Source of the DNA: Solibacillus ferritrahens
GTDB lineage: Bacteria > Bacillota > Bacilli > Bacillales_A > Planococcaceae
Direction: 5' to 3'
Length of the DNA: 64,000 nt
Assembly: GCF_037027585.1 (NCBI RefSeq)
Contig: NZ_JAXCLE010000004.1
Span: 155,501 to 219,500 of the forward strand
Shown here: positions 25,990 through 34,742 of the stretch, piece after piece
How the letters are laid out: each line of letters starts with the position of its first letter
Numbering within the stretch: the stretch's first letter is position 1
Position numbers and translations under genes: made by a program
Notes under the pieces: generated by a model
The model's input: the letters and a program-made list of their open reading frames with translations, nothing else
Told to the model about the DNA's origin: nothing
The model's database searches: none

Positions 25990-26136
25990 TGGAAAAAAAA
26001 TAGTGTAATCTTTGTAATATTTGATTGTGTATTTGTAATGTAAGTGTTACACTAAATTCAGTAGTAAGATTTCCTCTACAATATATAGTTAAATTTATAC
26101 TTTTCCCTGCAAGGAAAAAAACGGTTGGTAGCCCGA

Positions 26137-26181
26137 GAAAAAGGCTTTAGCATTTAAATGCTAAAGCCTTTTTCTTTTTTT
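26137..26181 (+). terminator. terminator of the wecC-tagA operon
   Basis: A perfect 19-bp palindrome (26137-26155 with 26156-26174; GCTTTAGCATTTAAATGC core) followed by a T-rich run. It lies about 150 bases beyond the tagA stop. Confidence 0.92.
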
Positions 26182-26571
26182 ATTTTTGTCGAAATTTATC
26201 GAATAGGTTCTATAAATTTGTACTATTAATATAATAGCTAAGTAGTAAAAAATATGTTCACATAAATAATCATTATATTATAAAAGTAATATTTTAGTAA
26301 TATTTGTAATGTTATAATTCCATTTAAACCCTTGGTATTACTGTATTATATAACCAAATTCATACCTTTTTAAGTTATGAAAACCTAAATTTAACAAATA
26401 GAATAACTATATTAAAATAGGTTTATCGATTATTTGTGAAAGAAAATGTTGTCTTTATGAGTATATGTGTGTCATAATTAAAGAAATTTTAAGTTATCTG
26501 AATATATTTGCTGTTATATATCTTCTACCTAATATAAACAGGTGATTTGTGGGTTTATTGGTAAAAAAAGA
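26182..26571 (+). other. very A+T-rich region upstream of the S-layer promoter
   Basis: No gene seen. Contains recurring TTTGTAAT-type stretches and isolated TATAAT boxes (for example 26313-26318) without good -35 partners. Similar A+T-rich sequence with TTTGTAATAT occurs upstream of the second SLH gene (near 52663-52672). Could hold additional S-layer promoters or curved DNA; unproven. Confidence 0.4.
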
Positions 26572-26600
26572 TTGACATAGTAAATGTATACTACTAGAAT
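26572..26600 (+). promoter_or_regulatory. strong sigma-A promoter of the S-layer gene
   Basis: Consensus TTGACA (26572-26577), a 17-base spacer and TAGAAT (26595-26600, one mismatch to TATAAT). Predicted transcription start near 26607 gives a leader of about 75 bases. Confidence 0.85.
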
Positions 26601-26607
26601 TTATGTG

Positions 26608-26645
26608 TAGTTAGTTTTTCTGCACATTTTTCGTGTGGGTAACTA
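26608..26645 (+). promoter_or_regulatory. 5'-terminal stem-loop of the S-layer mRNA
   Basis: TAGTTA (26608-26613) pairs with TAACTA (26640-26645), with an inner GCACA/TGTG helix, right at the predicted 5' end. Such 5' stem-loops are known to protect abundant mRNAs; here that is an inference. The GAGGAGGA ribosome-binding site lies outside the stem, before 26683. Confidence 0.55.
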
Positions 26646-26682
26646 AAATTATTATTTTCACTTATGAGGAGGAAATTTTTCA

Positions 26683-29241
26683 ATGGCTAACCAACCAAAG
26701 AAATACAAAAAATTCGTAGCAACAGCTGCGACGGCTACATTAGTAGCATCTGCAATCGTACCAGTTGCATCTGCTGCATCATTATCGGACATTTCAGGTA
26801 ACACACACGAGGAAGCAATCACTGCATTAGTAAGTGATGGTATCATCTCTGGTTACCAAGATGGCACATTCAAGCCTAACAAAGAATTAACTCGTTCTGA
26901 CGTAGTTAAATTATTAGGTAAGTTTTTAGAAACTAAAGGTTATGAAGCTGCTGCTGACTACAAAACTCGTCCAGCATTTGCTGACTTAACTACAAAAACT
27001 AACGAAGAGTTATTAAAATACGCTTCTTTAGTTAAAGAAGCTGGCGTATTCGTAGGTTCTAACGGTAACCTTTTAGCTGGTGACCCAATCACTCGCGAAA
27101 ACATGGCTATCACTTTAGTACGTACAGTTAACACTGTATACAATATCAGCTTAGAAGAGTACGTAGCTACTCAAGATTTCAAAGGTGATGTAACTGACTT
27201 AACTCAAGCTAAAGCAGAAGCTCGCACAGCGATTTCTGTATTAGACTTCTATGACATTACAAACCCAGCTGCACCAGCGTTCAACCCAAAAGGTAACACA
27301 ACTCGCGGTCAATTCGCGTCATTCTTACACAAAACAATCACTGCTGATTACACAGCTGCTGGTCAAGAAGATCAAGAAGCTTCATCAGTATTACCTACTG
27401 CAATTGCATTTGAACAAACTTCAATCCAAGGTACTTATGGTGAAACAGTAACTTTAAAGGCTAAAGTAACTGTAGCTGAAGGTGAATCTACAACTAACAT
27501 TCCTGTGAAGTTTGATATCTTCCATGAAAAATTAGTTAACGATACAACTATCGTTCCTCAAATTACAGAAACTGTAAAAACTGACGAAAATGGTGTAGCA
27601 ACTTATACTTATACTCGTTCACAAGGTAATACAGATAACGTAAATGCATATGCAACTGGTAAACCAGCATTAAAAGCAGCTGCAAAAGTATACTGGGATA
27701 CAAACTTAGCAATTAAAGATGTTACAGAAGGAACAACTTTAGCTAATGGTGAACAAAAAGTTTACCAAATTACTGGTGAAAACAATGAATTAGTTTACGT
27801 AGCTTTCAAAGAAAACTTAAATGTAGCTCCTGAAAAAGCTGTTCGTGGTGTAGAGTTCCTAGGTTTAAACACTACTGGTGATTCTGCTACTGCTAAATTT
27901 GCTTATGAATATACAACTGGTGGATATGCTGTAGGTGTTATTCGTTTAGATGCTACAGGTAAAGCAAACTTAGTATTAACTGGTGATGATGCAGCAGTAA
28001 CTCCGATTGCTTTCGTAAACAACCCAGGCACAAATGCTAAGTATGATGCTACTGCTTTACAAGCTGTAGGTTCAACAGTAACATTTGCTAAAGAGTCAGT
28101 ATTTGATTTATCAATTAAAGCTGAAGGTAACCAAACTGCATCTATTAACTTAAACGATGTTCAGACTGGTGGACGCGACTATGTTGCAACACTTAAGAAT
28201 AAAGAAGGTAAAGCATTAGCAAATGCAGAACTTTTTGTAACTTTTAATAACGAAACAACAACATTGCGTAATGAAGTACGTGTATATGATGTTGATGGTG
28301 AACGTGTAAATCCGACAACTACTGACTCAGTAACATTCCGCATTGTTACAGATAAAGATGGAGTAGCTAAGTTTACAGTTAGTCACCCTGATGCTGATGC
28401 ATTTGTAACACCAATTGCATTTATTGACAATGGTACAGGTGCAGGTTCTGAACCTGGTAAATTAGATAAGAAAGATTTACAAGTTACAGGAGAAATCACT
28501 TACTTCCGTACTACAAGAGCTGCTGATTACAGAAGTGAATTAGTAGTTACAAATGCGGATGATAAGGAAGTTACAACATTCGGTAGCGACACAGTTGCAG
28601 AATTTTCTTACCAATTATCTGATCAAAATGGTAAAGCTCGTTCATACGGTTCAGATACACCAGTACAATTTACAGTACGTGCAGGTGCACAAGCAGTTGA
28701 ATTAGTAGATGCAGCTGGTAACCCTGTTGTAGAAAATGGAGTAGCTGTTGTAATCCCTGCATATACTTCAAAAACAATCTTAAACCGTACTGTAGTTGCT
28801 GGGCAAACGGATGTTTCTATCTACTTAAAATCTAACGGTTCAGATGTTCGTGTTACTGCAACACCAACAAACACTGGTTTATCAGGCTTAACATCTGTTA
28901 CTAAAACAGCAACATTCTTATCAGGTGCAAGTACTTCTTACTTCACGATTTCAGATGTAGTACAAACTACTGAAACTAATCCTACTTCTAGAGATGCTGC
29001 GTCAATTACATTAACATTTACTGAAGCAGTAGCAGCTACAAGTATTGAAGCAACTAAAACAGGTGGTACACGTGGTACAATAACTACTGACGCTGCTAAC
29101 AACAAAGTTCTATATGTAGGCTTTGGTGCTGCCCCTGTATCTGTTGGAGAAACAGTATCTATTTCTTACAAAGGTAAAGTTTACAGCTTTGTATATGAAA
29201 CAAATGCTGCTAACAACAGAAATGTATTTAGAGCACAGTAA
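26683..29241 (+). CDS. S-layer protein with three N-terminal SLH domains
   Basis: 852 residues. Signal peptide 1-31/32 (cleavage after VASA or VASAA). Three SLH repeats follow (about 33-75, 90-145, 160-215), seen as 'ALVSDGIISGYQDGTFKPNK' with TRSDVVK, then 'GDPITRENMAITLVRT' and 'FNPKGNTTRGQFASF'. They anchor the protein to a pyruvylated wall polymer. The remainder is a Thr/Val/Ala-rich series of Ig-like beta domains ('VTLKAKVTVAEGE', 'DENGVATYTYT', 'DKDGVAKFTVS'), usual for S-layer subunits. Strongly biased codon use, consensus promoter, 5' stem-loop, strong ribosome-binding site and perfect terminator all point to a very abundant protein. Probable glycosylation target of the cluster downstream. 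Confidence 0.93.
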   Translation: MANQPKKYKKFVATAATATLVASAIVPVASAASLSDISGNTHEEAITALVSDGIISGYQDGTFKPNKELTRSDVVKLLGKFLETKGYEAAADYKTRPAFADLTTKTNEELLKYASLVKEAGVFVGSNGNLLAGDPITRENMAITLVRTVNTVYNISLEEYVATQDFKGDVTDLTQAKAEARTAISVLDFYDITNPAAPAFNPKGNTTRGQFASFLHKTITADYTAAGQEDQEASSVLPTAIAFEQTSIQGTYGETVTLKAKVTVAEGESTTNIPVKFDIFHEKLVNDTTIVPQITETVKTDENGVATYTYTRSQGNTDNVNAYATGKPALKAAAKVYWDTNLAIKDVTEGTTLANGEQKVYQITGENNELVYVAFKENLNVAPEKAVRGVEFLGLNTTGDSATAKFAYEYTTGGYAVGVIRLDATGKANLVLTGDDAAVTPIAFVNNPGTNAKYDATALQAVGSTVTFAKESVFDLSIKAEGNQTASINLNDVQTGGRDYVATLKNKEGKALANAELFVTFNNETTTLRNEVRVYDVDGERVNPTTTDSVTFRIVTDKDGVAKFTVSHPDADAFVTPIAFIDNGTGAGSEPGKLDKKDLQVTGEITYFRTTRAADYRSELVVTNADDKEVTTFGSDTVAEFSYQLSDQNGKARSYGSDTPVQFTVRAGAQAVELVDAAGNPVVENGVAVVIPAYTSKTILNRTVVAGQTDVSIYLKSNGSDVRVTATPTNTGLSGLTSVTKTATFLSGASTSYFTISDVVQTTETNPTSRDAASITLTFTEAVAATSIEATKTGGTRGTITTDAANNKVLYVGFGAAPVSVGETVSISYKGKVYSFVYETNAANNRNVFRAQ

Positions 29242-29285
29242 TAATTTTACTTTAAGAAGCTAGGATTAATATAATTCTAGGTTAT

Positions 29286-29319
29286 AAAAAGCAGAATTGC
29301 ATATGCAATTCTGCTTTTT
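29286..29319 (+). terminator. intrinsic terminator of the S-layer gene
   Basis: A perfect 12-bp palindrome GCAGAATTGCAT/ATGCAATTCTGC (29291-29302 and 29303-29314) flanked by AAAAA and TTTTT. Confidence 0.93.
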
Positions 29320-29786
29320 AATTGTAATTGTATTGTTTGATGGGTCTTTAGGTGATATATGGTATGGGATAATAATCCTGGGAATGTCCTTTTATAAATG
29401 TTTTGAGAATTAAACAGAGATTTAAAACAAAAATAGCTGATCTATTTCATGAGTTATAGGGAAATTTATCTGGTGTTAAAAGTATAGTAGTTAGTTTAAT
29501 GACTTATTAATATAACTTACTTAATATTAATGAGAAGATTATAGCTTTAGGCATTTTTGAATCTATAACAATATTTTGGTTTTGTCATATAACTTAAAAT
29601 CCAATCAAAAATTTTTTCGAGTTAGCATTTTAATTGAGTGCATTAAATTATTATAAAACATACTTATGTTAGGTATTCTGAATTCTAGTTTAAATTATAA
29701 ATATAGGGAATTATAAGGAAAAAGAGTGAATGATAGTGTATAATGTAAATGTTATTCAAAAGTCAACACATAAAGGATTGTGAGCA
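29320..29786 (+). other. A+T-rich gap before the glycan cluster
   Basis: No gene seen. A TATAAT box at 29739-29744 lies about 43 bases before the first cluster gene and could be the -10 of its promoter, but the region 17 bases upstream is a poor -35. Confidence 0.4.
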
Positions 29787-30281
29787 ATGCAATTTACAGA
29801 ATCGACAAGAAAATACATATTAATAGGGTTTGTTGCTTTTATTATCGTTGGTTTTATTAGTGCAAAAGTTCTGGGGAGTAAACAGGATGAAGAGTTTTTA
29901 GTAGACGATACGCTTTATCAACAAGCGAATCAACTATACAACGAGGGGAATTATCCAGCTGCAGGGGAGTTAATTGATGATTTACTGTTACGTCAGCCAA
30001 ATTCTGAAATCGTCAATTATTTGGGTGGGTTAATTAATGCGAATAATGGTAATTATAAACAATCTGCTATTTTACTTCAAAAGACAATGGATATTAATCC
30101 CCATAAAGTAGAGGATCCAATGTTTATGCTGCAATTTGGCGAAGTGCTGTTATTCGCTGAGCGCTTTGAAGACTCTAAAATCGTTCTCGAAAAATGCCGT
30201 GAGTGGGGTTGGCTACCAGAATCTTATCCTACCTATCAAGAACGTGTGACAGAATTGTTAACTCAAATTGAGAATATGTAA
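29787..30281 (+). CDS. membrane-anchored TPR protein
   Basis: 164 residues: an N-terminal membrane helix (about 9-29), then two to three tetratricopeptide-like helical hairpins ('LYQQANQLYNEGNYPAAGEL', 'YLGGLINANNGNYKQSAILL', 'FMLQFGEVLLFAERFEDSKI'). TPR units mediate protein-protein contacts, here on the outer face of the membrane if the anchor is a single N-in helix. It is the first gene of the cluster and is followed after 18 bases by the Wzy_C protein. In some oligosaccharyltransferases a TPR region is fused to the Wzy_C enzyme, so this may be its split partner; that is an inference. Confidence 0.8.
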   Translation: MQFTESTRKYILIGFVAFIIVGFISAKVLGSKQDEEFLVDDTLYQQANQLYNEGNYPAAGELIDDLLLRQPNSEIVNYLGGLINANNGNYKQSAILLQKTMDINPHKVEDPMFMLQFGEVLLFAERFEDSKIVLEKCREWGWLPESYPTYQERVTELLTQIENM

Positions 30282-30299
30282 TAAGGAAGGTAACTTAAA

Positions 30300-31856
30300 A
30301 TGACTTCATTTTATGAAGAACTTCATAAATCCGAAAAATTTAGTGACGAAGCAGAAAATATTCAGTCCCGTGCCACAATTGATAAATGGATTTTTCGATT
30401 ATTATTATTATTAATCGGTTTTATGCCATTAATCGTTATGGCAAATGTAGAAGAAGTAATCAGTCCTTTAGTATCGAATGTAGAGCTACTTTCAACAGGC
30501 GTAAAAGGAGATTTATTTACACATTATAAAGCATTGGTTGTGCTAATAATTACGATAGTCACAGGTGTAATGCTGTTAGTAAAAGTATTTTTTATGGATG
30601 GGAAGATTCACAAAACATATTTAAACTATTTTTTAGGTCTCTTTGTAGTAGCTATTGTTATATCAACCATAGCCTCTCCAAATATTTCGGTTGCTTTAAA
30701 TGGTCAATATAACCGTTCAGATGGTGCAATTAGCTGGCTGTGCTATGTGTTATTAATGTTTATAGCAATGAATATTGAATATCCCAAAAAAGCAGTTTCC
30801 TATATTATGTATAGCATGGTGCCGTTTGTATTAATTAATCTATACATAATTACGATGAATTTCTATGGGGCGGATTTATTGATTAATAAGTCTGAATTGC
30901 AGAAGTTTATTTCGCTGTTTTTACCTGAAGGAGCAAATATTTCAGAAGAATCTCAATTGGTAGGTACATTAAACCAATGGAATTATATGAGTGGCATGTT
31001 TGCGATTATGACGATAATGTATTTAACTTGGGCTGTTACTGTGAAGAAATGGCATGAAACTATAATAGGGGCTATCATGGCTAGTGTTGCAATTACAATT
31101 ATGTTTATGTCGGTTTCTACGAGTGGATTTTTGACAGTTTTATTATTATTATTCATCATATTAATTTCAGTTTTATTGACAGAAAAAAAAGGACAAGCAA
31201 TCGCGGCATTAGCAATTTTCTTAGTGATTGCTGCACCAATGTTCCATGTTTTAGCTGAAAAGAATATACGTGTATGGAATGAATCATTCGGGTTCATTAT
31301 TGAGAAAAACCCCTATTTGGATGAAGCAGCAGAACTCATTAAGACAACTAATGTAACATATGCAAGTGGAAATGCGTTTGAATTGCCGGTACTACCTGAA
31401 AGAACATTAGCGGCAGGGTCTGGTCGTGTATATATTTGGGACAAAACACTAGAATTAATAAAAGAACGTACTATATTAGGATATGGTAATGATTCTTTAT
31501 TATATAATTTCCCACATTATAATATCGATTCACGCGCAGGCGGATGGGACGAGAACACGATTACAGATAAACCACATAATGCATTTATTGGAGTATTATA
31601 CGGTTCTGGAATTATTGGTCTACTTTCGTTAATAGTTTTATTGATAACGATGGGAATTAAAACGTATAAATCTTTATTAAATAGATCATGGACAATTTTC
31701 ATATTAGCTATTACAGCTTTAGCATATTTTGCACAAGCGATGTTTAATGATTCTTTACCGGCTATTTCAGCTTTTGCATTTATTATTATGGGGATGTTGA
31801 TTGCGTTAGAACAACATAAGAATAAGGAGAATATATCAAATGGAAGAAACGATTGA
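30300..31856 (+). CDS. O-antigen ligase/polymerase family (Wzy_C) membrane protein
   Basis: 518 residues with 10-12 predicted membrane helices and a large extracytoplasmic loop between about residues 335 and 430. The loop ends in the Wzy_C signature 'TDKPHNAFIGVLYGSGIIG' (conserved His about residue 425). Wzy_C proteins ligate or polymerise undecaprenyl-PP-linked glycans outside the membrane; WaaL and the S-layer oligosaccharyltransferases of Paenibacillus and relatives belong to this family. Position directly behind the S-layer gene, plus a second polymerase-like gene at 42401, suggests this one transfers glycan to protein. It overlaps the wzz-like gene by 17 bases. Confidence 0.85.
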   Translation: MTSFYEELHKSEKFSDEAENIQSRATIDKWIFRLLLLLIGFMPLIVMANVEEVISPLVSNVELLSTGVKGDLFTHYKALVVLIITIVTGVMLLVKVFFMDGKIHKTYLNYFLGLFVVAIVISTIASPNISVALNGQYNRSDGAISWLCYVLLMFIAMNIEYPKKAVSYIMYSMVPFVLINLYIITMNFYGADLLINKSELQKFISLFLPEGANISEESQLVGTLNQWNYMSGMFAIMTIMYLTWAVTVKKWHETIIGAIMASVAITIMFMSVSTSGFLTVLLLLFIILISVLLTEKKGQAIAALAIFLVIAAPMFHVLAEKNIRVWNESFGFIIEKNPYLDEAAELIKTTNVTYASGNAFELPVLPERTLAAGSGRVYIWDKTLELIKERTILGYGNDSLLYNFPHYNIDSRAGGWDENTITDKPHNAFIGVLYGSGIIGLLSLIVLLITMGIKTYKSLLNRSWTIFILAITALAYFAQAMFNDSLPAISAFAFIIMGMLIALEQHKNKENISNGRND

Positions 31857-32754
31857 GTTGCGAGAAATAATTTCAATTTTATTAAAGGGTAAATGGTTAA
31901 TCTCAATTTGTACAATCATTGCCTTGATATTTGCGGGTATAATTAGTTGGTTTTTATTGGAAGAGAAATATGAATCAAAGGCAGTTGTACAAATTTCTAG
32001 TGGTGTACAAGATGCAGGTATAATGTCAAATTACGTAGCGGCTGAATTTACACCAATAGTATACATGCAACGAATGCAAAATGTAGAGCAGAATAAAAAG
32101 TATTTTAAAGCAAATGGTATTGATAATTTCAAAAGTACAAATTTAACGGTGGGAAATCAGCCAAATACGAATTTAGTAGAAATGAAATATAAAGCTAACA
32201 CCCCTGAAGAAGCACAAAACCATTTAAAACTAGTCATGGAGAAAACGAAAAGTGAAGTAAGTACTTCTATGAAAGAAACATTAGATCAACTAGAACAAAG
32301 TTTTTTAAAAGAATCAAAAAGCCTATCTAATGAAATTGAACAGTTAATGTCAAGATACAATAATGTCATTACAAAAAATAAATTACCAGAAGTATTAATA
32401 TTACAAACAATTTCTTCATCGCAATTTGTATTGAATTTAGCACCTGAACACTCAAGTGCATTATCCAATGTTACTGGAACCATTCAAAATGAATTATTAC
32501 AGCTAAAAGCTCAAATTGATACTAAATCAGAGGAATATCATTCTGTATTAGCAAAATATCAATCTGTAAAAACAGGTTTGGATAGTTTTAAACCAGATCC
32601 CTTTATTCGGGTAATTATTGACCCTACTTTAGCAGAGAATTCAACTTCTCCAAATAAAGTATTAAACTTAGGGATTGGACTAGTATTAGGTTTGATAATT
32701 GGAATTGGCTTAGTATTTTTCCGATTCTACTGGAAAGCATCCGCTATAAAGTAA
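31840..32754 (+). CDS. Wzz/YveK-type chain-length determinant protein
   Basis: 304 residues with membrane helices near both ends (about 18-39 and 275-297) flanking a long, coiled-coil-rich extracytoplasmic region (about 120-260), as in Wzz/Wzc-N polysaccharide co-polymerases. The opening 'IELREIISILLKGKWLISIC' is typical of the family. No C-terminal tyrosine-kinase domain and no separate kinase gene is seen nearby, which differs from capsule operons with a CapA/CapB pair. It would control glycan chain length together with a Wzy polymerase. Translationally overlaps the preceding gene. Confidence 0.85.
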   Translation: MEETIELREIISILLKGKWLISICTIIALIFAGIISWFLLEEKYESKAVVQISSGVQDAGIMSNYVAAEFTPIVYMQRMQNVEQNKKYFKANGIDNFKSTNLTVGNQPNTNLVEMKYKANTPEEAQNHLKLVMEKTKSEVSTSMKETLDQLEQSFLKESKSLSNEIEQLMSRYNNVITKNKLPEVLILQTISSSQFVLNLAPEHSSALSNVTGTIQNELLQLKAQIDTKSEEYHSVLAKYQSVKTGLDSFKPDPFIRVIIDPTLAENSTSPNKVLNLGIGLVLGLIIGIGLVFFRFYWKASAIK

Positions 32755-32776
32755 ATATAGAAAGAGGTAACAAAGA

Positions 32777-34600
32777 ATGAGTTATAAATTAAGATATATC
32801 ATATTTTTTATAATGGACTCATGTATTGTTCTCTCTGCAATTTTTATGAGCTATTGGCTACTGCACCCTACTTTAAATGTTTATTCTAATAAAGTAATTG
32901 TATTCAGTGCGATTACTTTATTGATCAGTCATCATATCGCTGCGTATTTTTATAAGCTTTACACAAGAGTATGGAGCGTTGCCTCGGTACGGGAATTACT
33001 AACAATTGCTTATGCGGTAACTATCTCAGTAACTGCTGCAAGTATTTTACAGCAAATTATAAATAATGATATTTATTTTCGTGTAATGGTAGTAACATGG
33101 CTCTTACATATAATTATGATAGGTGGATCAAGATTTTTATTAAGGTTATTAAATGATAAAGAATCTTTTAAAAATCATCATAACATTAAAAGGGTATTAA
33201 TTGTTGGAGCTGGTCAAGGTGGTTCAATGCTAGCAAAAAACATTCAGAATACAAGTGGAAAAGATATACAGGCAGTTGGATTTGTTGATGATGATGTTAA
33301 TAAAAAACATTTAAATATAATGGGTTTACCTGTTTGGGGTACAGTATCTGAGATTACAAAAATAGTAGAAAAAAAGCAAATTGATGAAATTATTATTGCC
33401 ATCCCATCGCTTTCAAAATCAGGGATTAAAACGATTTACAATAAATGTGCAACAGCAAATGTAAAAATTAAAATTATGCCGAAAATTGAAGATGTTATGA
33501 CTGGAAAAGTTTCTGTTAATGAACTAAGTGATGTAGATATAAATGATTTGCTTGGTCGTGAAGAAGTAAAGCTTGATATGATTGCGATTTCGGAAAAGTT
33601 AACTGATAAGGTTATTTTAGTAACGGGTGCAGGCGGTTCGATTGGATCCGAGATTTGTCGGCAGGTTATGAAGTTTCAACCGAAAAAGCTACTTCTATTA
33701 GGACATGGTGAAAACTCTATTTACAATATTAGTATGGAACTTCAGGAGAAAATTGAGAGTAACTCTGTTATCATCCCAATAATAGCAGATATTCAAGATC
33801 GAGAACGCATTTTTGAAATCGTGGAGCTATATAGACCCCATGTAATTTACCACGCCGCTGCTCATAAACATGTCCCGCTGATGGAATATAACCCTCGTGA
33901 AGCGGTAAAAAATAATATTTTTGGTACGAAAAATATTGCAGAGGCAGCTCATACTTTTGGCGTGAAGCGTTTTGTTATGATTTCTACAGACAAAGCCGTC
34001 AACCCACCTAATGTAATGGGCGCAACAAAAAGAATTGCAGAAATGGTTGTTCAGAATTTAGCTTCCCGTAGTACAACGAACTTTGCAGCTGTGAGGTTTG
34101 GTAATGTACTTGGCTCTCGAGGTTCAGTAGTACCCCGCTTCAAAGCCCAAATCGCAGCAGGTGGTCCAGTGACCGTAACACACCCAGATATGACACGTTA
34201 TTTCATGACGATACCAGAAGCAAGCAGACTAGTTTTACAAGCGGGGGTATTAGCTAAAGGTGGAGAAGTGTTTGTACTAGATATGGGTGAGCCAGTGAAA
34301 ATAATTGATTTAGCAAAGAATGTAATTCGTTTGTCAGGTTTTAGGGAAGATGAGATTCAAATTGAGTTTACAGGTATTCGTCCTGGAGAAAAAATGTATG
34401 AAGAACTATTAAATCCTGAGGAAATCCATGAGGAAAATATTTATCCGAAAATTCATGTTGGGAAGGCGAATACATTAGAAAATGAAGAATTAAACTTACT
34501 TTTGAAAACGATATTAGAACAAGATTCTTGTTTAGTTAAATCTTTATTAATTGATATTGCGAATAATAAAAATTATGAACTAAATGCTAGTGATTGTTAA
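32777..34600 (+). CDS. PglF/EpsC-type UDP-GlcNAc 4,6-dehydratase (membrane-anchored)
   Basis: 607 residues. Four N-terminal membrane helices (about 8-120), a CoA-binding-like Rossmann segment ('VLIVGAGQGGSMLAKNI', about 141), then the SDR catalytic domain starting 'ILVTGAGGSIGSEICRQV' (about 280). The active site has the Ser/Met/Lys arrangement in 'ISTDKAVNPPNVMGATKR' (about 400), where Met replaces the usual Tyr, as in PglF and other NDP-sugar 4,6-dehydratases. Product: UDP-4-keto-6-deoxy-GlcNAc, the substrate for a PglE-type aminotransferase; one is encoded at 45953, with its acetyltransferase at 45322. Confidence 0.88.
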   Translation: MSYKLRYIIFFIMDSCIVLSAIFMSYWLLHPTLNVYSNKVIVFSAITLLISHHIAAYFYKLYTRVWSVASVRELLTIAYAVTISVTAASILQQIINNDIYFRVMVVTWLLHIIMIGGSRFLLRLLNDKESFKNHHNIKRVLIVGAGQGGSMLAKNIQNTSGKDIQAVGFVDDDVNKKHLNIMGLPVWGTVSEITKIVEKKQIDEIIIAIPSLSKSGIKTIYNKCATANVKIKIMPKIEDVMTGKVSVNELSDVDINDLLGREEVKLDMIAISEKLTDKVILVTGAGGSIGSEICRQVMKFQPKKLLLLGHGENSIYNISMELQEKIESNSVIIPIIADIQDRERIFEIVELYRPHVIYHAAAHKHVPLMEYNPREAVKNNIFGTKNIAEAAHTFGVKRFVMISTDKAVNPPNVMGATKRIAEMVVQNLASRSTTNFAAVRFGNVLGSRGSVVPRFKAQIAAGGPVTVTHPDMTRYFMTIPEASRLVLQAGVLAKGGEVFVLDMGEPVKIIDLAKNVIRLSGFREDEIQIEFTGIRPGEKMYEELLNPEEIHEENIYPKIHVGKANTLENEELNLLLKTILEQDSCLVKSLLIDIANNKNYELNASDC

Positions 34601-34742
34601 AGAATCTTTTAATAGAGCAAATATTATTTGAAAATACTAATTGCTGAGGGGAAGATAATATACTCATTAAGTGATTAAATAATTTATTTGGTTAGAGTAT
34701 ATCTTTAAAGAATATTAATTAAGCTATAGAGGGAAGTATAAA

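Noticed and set aside
26101..26181. Cyclic-di-GMP-type riboswitch near GGTTGGTAGCCCG
   Set aside because: Only a short resemblance; the conserved receptor and other helices are absent and the hairpin is an ordinary terminator.
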